DNA of 64,000 nt from Aphelocoma coerulescens (Eukaryota > Chordata > Aves > Passeriformes > Corvidae), in NCBI RefSeq assembly GCF_041296385.1, contig NW_027183518.1:248001-312000 (forward strand), in the 5' to 3' direction. The position numbers and the translations under genes are program-made. The notes beneath the pieces are model-generated. The model worked only from the letters and a program-made list of their open reading frames with translations, was not told where the DNA came from and ran no database searches. This document shows positions 1-10,227 of this stretch, piece by piece. Positions within the stretch are counted from its first letter, which is position 1. Every line of letters starts with the position of its first letter.

Positions 1-124
1 TGCATGGGCTCGGCAGCACGGAAGGTGTAAGAACCTGTTTCTGGCCAGGCAGTGTGCTGGAGTGCAAAGGGCTGCGCCTTCCTTTCTGAAGCAGCCCAGA
101 GCATTCTCAGCGGAATCTGCTTGT

Positions 125-193
125 GAAGCAGCTCTTGGCTGGACATTTGCAAGTCGCTCCACTGAGTCCACGAAGCCGGTGGCCAGCTGCTTC
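125..193. repeat. Inverted repeat GAAGCAGCT / AGCTGCTTC
   Basis: Nine-base complementary arms at 125-133 and 185-193, 51 bp apart, in every unit. A third GAAGCAGC copy lies at 88-95. It is short enough to be compositional. Confidence 0.4.
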
Positions 194-456
194 GTTCTTC
201 GCCTTCTGGGCTCTGGACAGAGCTGAAGCGCAGCGATGGCTCGGAGCTTTGCCGCTCTTCGGCGTGAGCACTGCACGCAGCCACAGGCTGCTGTGCACGG
301 ATTTCCCTCAGCTCGACGTACAATCATTCTCTTGCTGTTTCCCTGAGTCGAAAGTGTCCGTGTAGCTCTCGCTCAGCGAAATGCGTCAGGAGAGAAACAC
401 TTGCTGGATGAGCTTTTCGCTGGCCAAGACTTTCAACGCAGCACCACCATTCGGGC

Positions 457-478
457 AAGGAGGAGGAGAAAGGAGGAG
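457..478 (+). repeat. GGA-rich polypurine tract, once per unit
   Basis: An uninterrupted 22-nt purine run holding five GGA-type steps (GG pairs at 459-460, 462-463, 465-466, 472-473, 475-476). It recurs in every unit at the same place. It could form a two-tier G-quadruplex or purine-motif triplex; this is inferred from base order only. Confidence 0.6.
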
Positions 479-678
479 CATCTTTTCGTCCTGGCCCGTT
501 CTTCTGCGCGAGACGCCTCTCCGCGTCTTCGCTCCCTGCAAGGCTGTAATGTGCGCCGTGGTACTTGGAAGTGAGAAGGCAGGTGCAGAGAGCACCGCGA
601 TCTGGCGGCGCCGTGCAGGCTGGAAAGGAAAGAGGGCTGCCACCGGAATGTGGTGCGAATACCGGTTTGCACGCGTCG

Positions 679-698
679 AGGGTAAGCTCTGGGTGAGC
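679..698 (+). other. Two 5' splice-donor-like strings, once per unit
   Basis: AGG followed by GTAAGC (possible cut after 681), then GG followed by GTGAGC (possible cut after 692), 11 nt apart. Both keep GT, a purine at +3 and G at +5. They recur unchanged in every unit. Sequence match only; no evidence of transcription. Confidence 0.25.
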
Positions 699-979
699 TT
701 GCTGGCCTAAAACTGTTCTCTGTGCCAGACGCAGGCGAGAAGCTTTCCGTTAAGAATCAGGCTGCCACGCAAACAGAACGTGGTGCTACTACCTACCTAG
801 CGCTGCGAGGGAAAGTGCATAGCCCAGGCGTGTTTCGGCAGAAGCAGCAGCGCGGAGCATTTCGCTGCCGGCACAGCGCTCTCTGGGCGAGAAGCGGACG
901 ACGGTTTGACTCCGGCAGAATGAAAGCGCCACATGGTACGAAGAGCATCGGAATGAAGGCAGAGCACCGAGCTGCTGCC

Positions 980-992
980 GTGCGCATCGCAC
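980..992. repeat. Short hairpin, GTGCG / CGCAC arms
   Basis: Perfect 5-bp arms around a CAT loop, invariant in all units that cover it. There is no T-run or other context that would make it a terminator. Confidence 0.45.
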
Positions 993-1090
993 AGGCTGCG
1001 AGAGGAAGCGTGGCTGTCACTGGCTTCTTTGCGGGTTCACGTTAGCAGTTGAAAACAGAAAGTTCCACTTGCAGCTACTTGTGCTGCTAC

Positions 1091-1105
1091 CTATTTCTCT
1101 TCCAG
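1091..1105 (+). other. 3' splice-acceptor-like string, once per unit
   Basis: A pyrimidine-rich stretch (CTATTTCTCTTCC) ends in CAG at 1103-1105. With the donor at 682 it would bound a 424-nt intron inside each unit. The pairing is hypothetical. Confidence 0.25.
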
Positions 1106-1282
1106 CTCTCCCTGGAAAGAATTGTGCCGAGCTTTACGCTTCCAGATGCACAGATGACGGTGGTAGATGCGGCAGAGAATAGAAAGACAGCGCGCAGCGG
1201 ACAGTTTCTGGTGCTTTACGTGAGGCAAGGGGGAAGTGCAGCCCAGCAGTGGCTTTTGCTTCTGGAGCCTTTTGCTTTGGTA

Positions 1283-1296
1283 GCAGCAGCTGCTGC
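1283..1296. repeat. Perfect 14-bp palindrome GCAGCAGCTGCTGC
   Basis: A self-complementary CAG/CTG-type string within 1461-bp periodic DNA, repeated in each complete unit. It is the longest perfect palindrome I noticed. No function is implied; CAG/CTG hairpins are known slippage substrates, but no length variation is seen here. Confidence 0.7.
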
Positions 1297-1398
1297 GAGT
1301 GGGCAACGGAGCTGCGAGAGTGCGTAATGTGACGGCACATCTCGCTGAGAAGGAAGCTGCCGAGCCGCAGCGTGTTGTGCTCCGTTTCAAGGCTACTT

Positions 1399-1410
1399 GG
1401 AGGAGGGGGG
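1399..1410 (+). repeat. G-rich run, once per unit
   Basis: The string GGAGGAGGGGGG, the second G-cluster in the unit, is present in every complete unit. It may fold as a two-tier quadruplex. Confidence 0.5.
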
Positions 1411-1461
1411 TACTCGAAGAACGCCTTCTTTCTGGACGCGTCCTTCTGGGTGTGCTCAAGC

Positions 1462-2922
1462 TGCATGGGCTCGGCAGCACGGAAGGTGTAAGAACCTGTT
1501 TCTGGCCAGGCAGTGTGCTGGAGTGCAAAGGGCTGCGCCTTCCTTTCTGAAGCAGCCCAGAGCATTCTCAGCGGAATCTGCTTGTGAAGCAGCTCTTGGC
1601 TGGACATTTGCAAGTCGCTCCACTGAGTCCACGAAGCCGGTGGCCAGCTGCTTCGTTCTTCGCCTTCTGGGCTCTGGACAGAGCTGAAGCGCAGCGATGG
1701 CTCGGAGCTTTGCCGCTCTTCGGCGTGAGCACTGCACGCAGCCACAGGCTGCTGTGCACGGATTTCCCTCAGCTCGACGTACAATCATTCTCTTGCTGTT
1801 TCCCTGAGTCGAAAGTGTCCGTGTAGCTCTCGCTCAGCGAAATGCGTCAGGAGAGAAACACTTGCTGGATGAGCTTTTCGCTGGCCAAGACTTTCAACGC
1901 AGCACCACCATTCGGGCAAGGAGGAGGAGAAAGGAGGAGCATCTTTTCGTCCTGGCCCGTTCTTCTGCGCGAGACGCCTCTCCGCGTCTTCGCTCCCTGC
2001 AAGGCTGTAATGTGCGCCGTGGTACTTGGAAGTGAGAAGGCAGGTGCAGAGAGCACCGCGATCTGGCGGCGCCGTGCAGGCTGGAAAGGAAAGAGGGCTG
2101 CCACCGGAATGTGGTGCGAATACCGGTTTGCACGCGTCGAGGGTAAGCTCTGGGTGAGCTTGCTGGCCTAAAACTGTTCTCTGTGCCAGACGCAGGCGAG
2201 AAGCTTTCCGTTAAGAATCAGGCTGCCACGCAAACAGAACGTGGTGCTACTACCTACCTAGCGCTGCGAGGGAAAGTGCATAGCGCAGGCGTGTTTCGGC
2301 AGAAGCAGCAGCGCGGAGCATTTCGCTGCCGGCACAGCGCTCTCTGGGCGAGAAGCGGACGACGGTTTGACTCCGGCAGAATGAAAGCGCCACATGGTAC
2401 GAAGAGCATCGGAATGAAGGCAGAGCACCGAGCTGCTGCCGTGCGCATCGCACAGGCTGCGAGAGGAAGCGTGGCTGTCACTGGCTTCTTTGCGGGTTCA
2501 CGTTAGCAGTTGAAAACAGAAAGTTCCACTTGCAGCTACTTGTGCTGCTACCTATTTCTCTTCCAGCTCTCCCTGGAAAGAATTGTGCCGAGCTTTACGC
2601 TTCCAGATGCACAGATGACGGTGGTAGATGCGGCAGAGAATAGAAAGACAGCGCGCAGCGGACAGTTTCTGGTGCTTTACGTGAGGCAAGGGGGAAGTGC
2701 AGCCCAGCAGTGGCTTTTACTTCTGGAGCCTTTTGCTTTGGTAGCAGCAGCTGCTGCGAGTGGGCAACGGAGCTGCGAGAGTGCGTAATGTGACGGCACA
2801 TCTCGCTGAGAAGGAAGCTGCCGAGCCGCAGCGTGTTGTGCTCCGTTTCAAGGCTACTTGGAGGAGGGGGGTACTCGAAGAACGCCTTCTTTCTGGACGC
2901 GTCCTTCTGGGTGTGCTCAAGC
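1462..2922. repeat. Macrosatellite unit 2, private G824 variant
   Basis: 1461 bp. It carries C-to-G at unit position 824 (window 2285), which I see in no other copy and which is the only transversion among the substitution sites. Otherwise it matches the majority sequence (A1258, A859, G8). Confidence 0.95.
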
Positions 2923-4383
2923 TGCATGGACTCGGCAGCACGGAAGGTGTAAGAACCTGTTTCTGGCCAGGCAGTGTGCTGGAGTGCAAAGGGCTGCGCC
3001 TTCCTTTCTGAAGCAGCCCAGAGCATTCTCAGCGGAATCTGCTTGTGAAGCAGCTCTTGGCTGGACATTTGCAAGTCGCTCCACTGAGTCCACGAAGCCG
3101 GTGGCCAGCTGCTTCGTTCTTCGCCTTCTGGGCTCTGGACAGAGCTGAAGCGCAGCGATGGCTCGGAGCTTTGCCGCTCTTCGGCGTGAGCACTGCACGC
3201 AGCCACAGGCTGCTGTGCACGGATTTCCCTCAGCTCGACGTACAATCATTCTCTTGCTGTTTCCCTGAGTCGAAAGTGTCCGTGTAGCTCTCGCTCAGCG
3301 AAATGCGTCAGGAGAGAAACACTTGCTGGATGAGCTTTTCGCTGGCCAAGACTTTCAACGCAGCACCACCATTCGGGCAAGGAGGAGGAGAAAGGAGGAG
3401 CATCTTTTCGTCCTGGCCCGTTCTTCTGCGCGAGACGCCTCTCCGCGTCTTCGCTCCCTGCAAGGCTGTAATGTGCGCCGTGGTACTTGGAAGTGAGAAG
3501 GCAGGTGCAGAGAGCACCGCGATCTGGCGGCGCCGTGCAGGCTGGAAAGGAAAGAGGGCTGCCACCGGAATGTGGTGCGAATACCGGTTTGCACGCGTCG
3601 AGGGTAAGCTCTGGGTGAGCTTGCTGGCCTAAAACTGTTCTCTGTGCCAGACGCAGGCGAGAAGCTTTCCGTTAAGAATCAGGCTGCCACGCAAACAGAA
3701 CGTGGTGCTACTACCTACCTAGCGCTGCGAGGGAAAGTGCATAGCCCAGGCGTGTTTCGGCAGAAGCAGCAGCGCGGAGCGTTTCGCTGCCGGCACAGCG
3801 CTCTCTGGGCGAGAAGCGGACGACGGTTTGACTCCGGCAGAATGAAAGCGCCACATGGTACGAAGAGCATCGGAATGAAGGCAGAGCACCGAGCTGCTGC
3901 CGTGCGCATCGCACAGGCTGCGAGAGGAAGCGTGGCTGTCACTGGCTTCTTTGCGGGTTCACGTTAGCAGTTGAAAACAGAAAGTTCCACTTGCAGCTAC
4001 TTGTGCTGCTACCTATTTCTCTTCCAGCTCTCCCTGGAAAGAATTGTGCCGAGCTTTACGCTTCCAGATGCACAGATGACGGTGGTAGATGCGGCAGAGA
4101 ATAGAAAGACAGCGCGCAGCGGACAGTTTCTGGTGCTTTACGTGAGGCAAGGGGGAAGTGCAGCCCAGCAGTGGCTTTTACTTCTGGAGCCTTTTGCTTT
4201 GGTAGCAGCAGCTGCTGCGAGTGGGCAACGGAGCTGCGAGAGTGCGTAATGTGACGGCACATCTCGCTGAGAAGGAAGCTGCCGAGCCGCAGCGTGTTGT
4301 GCTCCGTTTCAAGGCTACTTGGAGGAGGGGGGTACTCGAAGAACGCCTTCTTTCTGGACGCGTCCTTCTGGGTGTGCTCAAGC
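2923..4383. repeat. Macrosatellite unit 3, A8 and G859
   Basis: 1461 bp. A at unit position 8 (window 2930) and G at 859 (window 3781). It has the same marker pair as unit 8 and opens the first of two G859 blocks. Confidence 0.95.
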
Positions 4384-7300
4384 TGCATGGGCTCGGCAGC
4401 ACGGAAGGTGTAAGAACCTGTTTCTGGCCAGGCAGTGTGCTGGAGTGCAAAGGGCTGCGCCTTCCTTTCTGAAGCAGCCCAGAGCATTCTCAGCGGAATC
4501 TGCTTGTGAAGCAGCTCTTGGCTGGACATTTGCAAGTCGCTCCACTGAGTCCACGAAGCCGGTGGCCAGCTGCTTCGTTCTTCGCCTTCTGGGCTCTGGA
4601 CAGAGCTGAAGCGCAGCGATGGCTCGGAGCTTTGCCGCTCTTCGGCGTGAGCACTGCACGCAGCCACAGGCTGCTGTGCACGGATTTCCCTCAGCTCGAC
4701 GTACAATCATTCTCTTGCTGTTTCCCTGAGTCGAAAGTGTCCGTGTAGCTCTCGCTCAGCGAAATGCGTCAGGAGAGAAACACTTGCTGGATGAGCTTTT
4801 CGCTGGCCAAGACTTTCAACGCAGCACCACCATTCGGGCAAGGAGGAGGAGAAAGGAGGAGCATCTTTTCGTCCTGGCCCGTTCTTCTGCGCGAGACGCC
4901 TCTCCGCGTCTTCGCTCCCTGCAAGGCTGTAATGTGCGCCGTGGTACTTGGAAGTGAGAAGGCAGGTGCAGAGAGCACCGCGATCTGGCGGCGCCGTGCA
5001 GGCTGGAAAGGAAAGAGGGCTGCCACCGGAATGTGGTGCGAATACCGGTTTGCACGCGTCGAGGGTAAGCTCTGGGTGAGCTTGCTGGCCTAAAACTGTT
5101 CTCTGTGCCAGACGCAGGCGAGAAGCTTTCCGTTAAGAATCAGGCTGCCACGCAAACAGAACGTGGTGCTACTACCTACCTAGCGCTGCGAGGGAAAGTG
5201 CATAGCCCAGGCGTGTTTCGGCAGAAGCAGCAGCGCGGAGCGTTTCGCTGCCGGCACAGCGCTCTCTGGGCGAGAAGCGGACGACGGTTTGACTCCGGCA
5301 GAATGAAAGCGCCACATGGTACGAAGAGCATCGGAATGAAGGCAGAGCACCGAGCTGCTGCCGTGCGCATCGCACAGGCTGCGAGAGGAAGCGTGGCTGT
5401 CACTGGCTTCTTTGCGGGTTCACGTTAGCAGTTGAAAACAGAAAGTTCCACTTGCAGCTACTTGTGCTGCTACCTATTTCTCTTCCAGCTCTCCCTGGAA
5501 AGAATTGTGCCGAGCTTTACGCTTCCAGATGCACAGATGACGGTGGTAGATGCGGCAGAGAATAGAAAGACAGCGCGCAGCGGACAGTTTCTGGTGCTTT
5601 ACGTGAGGCAAGGGGGAAGTGCAGCCCAGCAGTGGCTTTTACTTCTGGAGCCTTTTGCTTTGGTAGCAGCAGCTGCTGCGAGTGGGCAACGGAGCTGCGA
5701 GAGTGCGTAATGTGACGGCACATCTCGCTGAGAAGGAAGCTGCCGAGCCGCAGCGTGTTGTGCTCCGTTTCAAGGCTACTTGGAGGAGGGGGGTACTCGA
5801 AGAACGCCTTCTTTCTGGACGCGTCCTTCTGGGTGTGCTCAAGCTGCATGGGCTCGGCAGCACGGAAGGTGTAAGAACCTGTTTCTGGCCAGGCAGTGTG
5901 CTGGAGTGCAAAGGGCTGCGCCTTCCTTTCTGAAGCAGCCCAGAGCATTCTCAGCGGAATCTGCTTGTGAAGCAGCTCTTGGCTGGACATTTGCAAGTCG
6001 CTCCACTGAGTCCACGAAGCCGGTGGCCAGCTGCTTCGTTCTTCGCCTTCTGGGCTCTGGACAGAGCTGAAGCGCAGCGATGGCTCGGAGCTTTGCCGCT
6101 CTTCGGCGTGAGCACTGCACGCAGCCACAGGCTGCTGTGCACGGATTTCCCTCAGCTCGACGTACAATCATTCTCTTGCTGTTTCCCTGAGTCGAAAGTG
6201 TCCGTGTAGCTCTCGCTCAGCGAAATGCGTCAGGAGAGAAACACTTGCTGGATGAGCTTTTCGCTGGCCAAGACTTTCAACGCAGCACCACCATTCGGGC
6301 AAGGAGGAGGAGAAAGGAGGAGCATCTTTTCGTCCTGGCCCGTTCTTCTGCGCGAGACGCCTCTCCGCGTCTTCGCTCCCTGCAAGGCTGTAATGTGCGC
6401 CGTGGTACTTGGAAGTGAGAAGGCAGGTGCAGAGAGCACCGCGATCTGGCGGCGCCGTGCAGGCTGGAAAGGAAAGAGGGCTGCCACCGGAATGTGGTGC
6501 GAATACCGGTTTGCACGCGTCGAGGGTAAGCTCTGGGTGAGCTTGCTGGCCTAAAACTGTTCTCTGTGCCAGACGCAGGCGAGAAGCTTTCCGTTAAGAA
6601 TCAGGCTGCCACGCAAACAGAACGTGGTGCTACTACCTACCTAGCGCTGCGAGGGAAAGTGCATAGCCCAGGCGTGTTTCGGCAGAAGCAGCAGCGCGGA
6701 GCGTTTCGCTGCCGGCACAGCGCTCTCTGGGCGAGAAGCGGACGACGGTTTGACTCCGGCAGAATGAAAGCGCCACATGGTACGAAGAGCATCGGAATGA
6801 AGGCAGAGCACCGAGCTGCTGCCGTGCGCATCGCACAGGCTGCGAGAGGAAGCGTGGCTGTCACTGGCTTCTTTGCGGGTTCACGTTAGCAGTTGAAAAC
6901 AGAAAGTTCCACTTGCAGCTACTTGTGCTGCTACCTATTTCTCTTCCAGCTCTCCCTGGAAAGAATTGTGCCGAGCTTTACGCTTCCAGATGCACAGATG
7001 ACGGTGGTAGATGCGGCAGAGAATAGAAAGACAGCGCGCAGCGGACAGTTTCTGGTGCTTTACGTGAGGCAAGGGGGAAGTGCAGCCCAGCAGTGGCTTT
7101 TACTTCTGGAGCCTTTTGCTTTGGTAGCAGCAGCTGCTGCGAGTGGGCAACGGAGCTGCGAGAGTGCGTAATGTGACGGCACATCTCGCTGAGAAGGAAG
7201 CTGCCGAGCCGCAGCGTGTTGTGCTCCGTTTCAAGGCTACTTGGAGGAGGGGGGTACTCGAAGAACGCCTTCTTTCTGGACGCGTCCTTCTGGGTGTGCT

Positions 7301-8766
7301 CAAGCTGCATGGGCTCGGCAGCACGGAAGGTGTAAGAACCTGTTTCTGGCCAGGCAGTGTGCTGGAGTGCAAAGGGCTGCGCCTTCCTTTCTGAAGCAGC
7401 CCAGAGCATTCTCAGCGGAATCTGCTTGTGAAGCAGCTCTTGGCTGGACATTTGCAAGTCGCTCCACTGAGTCCACGAAGCCGGTGGCCAGCTGCTTCGT
7501 TCTTCGCCTTCTGGGCTCTGGACAGAGCTGAAGCGCAGCGATGGCTCGGAGCTTTGCCGCTCTTCGGCGTGAGCACTGCACGCAGCCACAGGCTGCTGTG
7601 CACGGATTTCCCTCAGCTCGACGTACAATCATTCTCTTGCTGTTTCCCTGAGTCGAAAGTGTCCGTGTAGCTCTCGCTCAGCGAAATGCGTCAGGAGAGA
7701 AACACTTGCTGGATGAGCTTTTCGCTGGCCAAGACTTTCAACGCAGCACCACCATTCGGGCAAGGAGGAGGAGAAAGGAGGAGCATCTTTTCGTCCTGGC
7801 CCGTTCTTCTGCGCGAGACGCCTCTCCGCGTCTTCGCTCCCTGCAAGGCTGTAATGTGCGCCGTGGTACTTGGAAGTGAGAAGGCAGGTGCAGAGAGCAC
7901 CGCGATCTGGCGGCGCCGTGCAGGCTGGAAAGGAAAGAGGGCTGCCACCGGAATGTGGTGCGAATACCGGTTTGCACGCGTCGAGGGTAAGCTCTGGGTG
8001 AGCTTGCTGGCCTAAAACTGTTCTCTGTGCCAGACGCAGGCGAGAAGCTTTCCGTTAAGAATCAGGCTGCCACGCAAACAGAACGTGGTGCTACTACCTA
8101 CCTAGCGCTGCGAGGGAAAGTGCATAGCCCAGGCGTGTTTCGGCAGAAGCAGCAGCGCGGAGCGTTTCGCTGCCGGCACAGCGCTCTCTGGGCGAGAAGC
8201 GGACGACGGTTTGACTCCGGCAGAATGAAAGCGCCACATGGTACGAAGAGCATCGGAATGAAGGCAGAGCACCGAGCTGCTGCCGTGCGCATCGCACAGG
8301 CTGCGAGAGGAAGCGTGGCTGTCACTGGCTTCTTTGCGGGTTCACGTTAGCAGTTGAAAACAGAAAGTTCCACTTGCAGCTACTTGTGCTGCTACCTATT
8401 TCTCTTCCAGCTCTCCCTGGAAAGAATTGTGCCGAGCTTTACGCTTCCAGATGCACAGATGACGGTGGTAGATGCGGCAGAGAATAGAAAGACAGCGCGC
8501 AGCGGACAGTTTCTGGTGCTTTACGTGAGGCAAGGGGGAAGTGCAGCCCAGCAGTGGCTTTTACTTCTGGAGCCTTTTGCTTTGGTAGCAGCAGCTGCTG
8601 CGAGTGGGCAACGGAGCTGCGAGAGTGCGTAATGTGACGGCACATCTCGCTGAGAAGGAAGCTGCCGAGCCGCAGCGTGTTGTGCTCCGTTTCAAGGCTA
8701 CTTGGAGGAGGGGGGTACTCGAAGAACGCCTTCTTTCTGGACGCGTCCTTCTGGGTGTGCTCAAGC
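4384..8766. repeat. Macrosatellite units 4-6, G859 type
   Basis: Three complete units starting at 4384, 5845 and 7306. All carry G859 with G8 and A1258 and appear identical to each other. Units 9 and 10 show the same state. Confidence 0.95.
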
Positions 8767-10227
8767 TGCATGGACTCGGCAGCACGGAAGGTGTAAGAAC
8801 CTGTTTCTGGCCAGGCAGTGTGCTGGAGTGCAAAGGGCTGCGCCTTCCTTTCTGAAGCAGCCCAGAGCATTCTCAGCGGAATCTGCTTGTGAAGCAGCTC
8901 TTGGCTGGACATTTGCAAGTCGCTCCACTGAGTCCACGAAGCCGGTGGCCAGCTGCTTCGTTCTTCGCCTTCTGGGCTCTGGACAGAGCTGAAGCGCAGC
9001 GATGGCTCGGAGCTTTGCCGCTCTTCGGCGTGAGCACTGCACGCAGCCACAGGCTGCTGTGCACGGATTTCCCTCAGCTCGACGTACAATCATTCTCTTG
9101 CTGTTTCCCTGAGTCGAAAGTGTCCGTGTAGCTCTCGCTCAGCGAAATGCGTCAGGAGAGAAACACTTGCTGGATGAGCTTTTCGCTGGCCAAGACTTTC
9201 AACGCAGCACCACCATTCGGGCAAGGAGGAGGAGAAAGGAGGAGCATCTTTTCGTCCTGGCCCGTTCTTCTGCGCGAGACGCCTCTCCGCGTCTTCGCTC
9301 CCTGCAAGGCTGTAATGTGCGCCGTGGTACTTGGAAGTGAGAAGGCAGGTGCAGAGAGCACCGCGATCTGGCGGCGCCGTGCAGGCTGGAAAGGAAAGAG
9401 GGCTGCCACCGGAATGTGGTGCGAATACCGGTTTGCACGCGTCGAGGGTAAGCTCTGGGTGAGCTTGCTGGCCTAAAACTGTTCTCTGTGCCAGACGCAG
9501 GCGAGAAGCTTTCCGTTAAGAATCAGGCTGCCACGCAAACAGAACGTGGTGCTACTACCTACCTAGCGCTGCGAGGGAAAGTGCATAGCCCAGGCGTGTT
9601 TCGGCAGAAGCAGCAGCGCGGAGCATTTCGCTGCCGGCACAGCGCTCTCTGGGCGAGAAGCGGACGACGGTTTGACTCCGGCAGAATGAAAGCGCCACAT
9701 GGTACGAAGAGCATCGGAATGAAGGCAGAGCACCGAGCTGCTGCCGTGCGCATCGCACAGGCTGCGAGAGGAAGCGTGGCTGTCACTGGCTTCTTTGCGG
9801 GTTCACGTTAGCAGTTGAAAACAGAAAGTTCCACTTGCAGCTACTTGTGCTGCTACCTATTTCTCTTCCAGCTCTCCCTGGAAAGAATTGTGCCGAGCTT
9901 TACGCTTCCAGATGCACAGATGACGGTGGTAGATGCGGCAGAGAATAGAAAGACAGCGCGCAGCGGACAGTTTCTGGTGCTTTACGTGAGGCAAGGGGGA
10001 AGTGCAGCCCAGCAGTGGCTTTTACTTCTGGAGCCTTTTGCTTTGGTAGCAGCAGCTGCTGCGAGTGGGCAACGGAGCTGCGAGAGTGCGTAATGTGACG
10101 GCACATCTCGCTGAGAAGGAAGCTGCCGAGCCGCAGCGTGTTGTGCTCCGTTTCAAGGCTACTTGGAGGAGGGGGGTACTCGAAGAACGCCTTCTTTCTG
10201 GACGCGTCCTTCTGGGTGTGCTCAAGC
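8767..10227. repeat. Macrosatellite unit 7, A8 with A859
   Basis: 1461 bp. A8 (window 8774) combined with the majority A859. It interrupts the G859 run, separating units 3-6 from units 8-11. Confidence 0.95.

Larger units (their letters stand above)
1..1461. repeat. Macrosatellite unit 1 (reference register)
   Basis: Complete 1461-bp unit used here for unit coordinates. Marker state: G8, A775, C824, A859, G1258, T1340. The G at 1258 is the minority allele, shared with units 11-13 and 19-22. It removes a minus-strand stop and extends a chance frame to 145 codons (1091-1528, running into unit 2). Confidence 0.95.

Noticed and set aside
381..710. 109-codon plus-strand frame that is unchanged in all copies
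   Set aside because: The underlying DNA has no variants at all in this part of the unit, so invariance says nothing about protein selection. Composition is Arg/Ser/Ala-rich, as expected of random G+C-rich DNA, and no motif is visible.
835..849. CENP-B box candidate starting TTCGGCAGAAG
   Set aside because: It matches the TTCG and the internal A but has mismatches in the CGGG part. The other TTCG sites fail at the internal A. No canonical box found by eye on either strand.
1033..1043. Pol III B-box-like string (GGTTCACGTTA)
   Set aside because: It lacks the A after GGTTCR and the terminal CC, and has no matching A box or T-run at a suitable distance.
722..1045. 107-codon plus-strand frame repeated in each unit
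   Set aside because: Units 37 and 41 frameshift it and unit 34 drops a codon, with no sign of compensation. No family recognised.
1..1461. Unit length as a nucleosome multiple, or divisible by three as a coding sign
   Set aside because: 1461 is 3 x 487, but all six frames contain stops within the unit, and no nucleosome spacing can be inferred without data.
1134..1784. Longest recurring open frame, 216 codons on the minus strand, once per unit
   Set aside because: No recognisable domain, heavy overlap with frames on both strands, it crosses the arbitrary unit boundary, and every variant within it changes an amino acid. Its conservation is explained by DNA identity of the copies.
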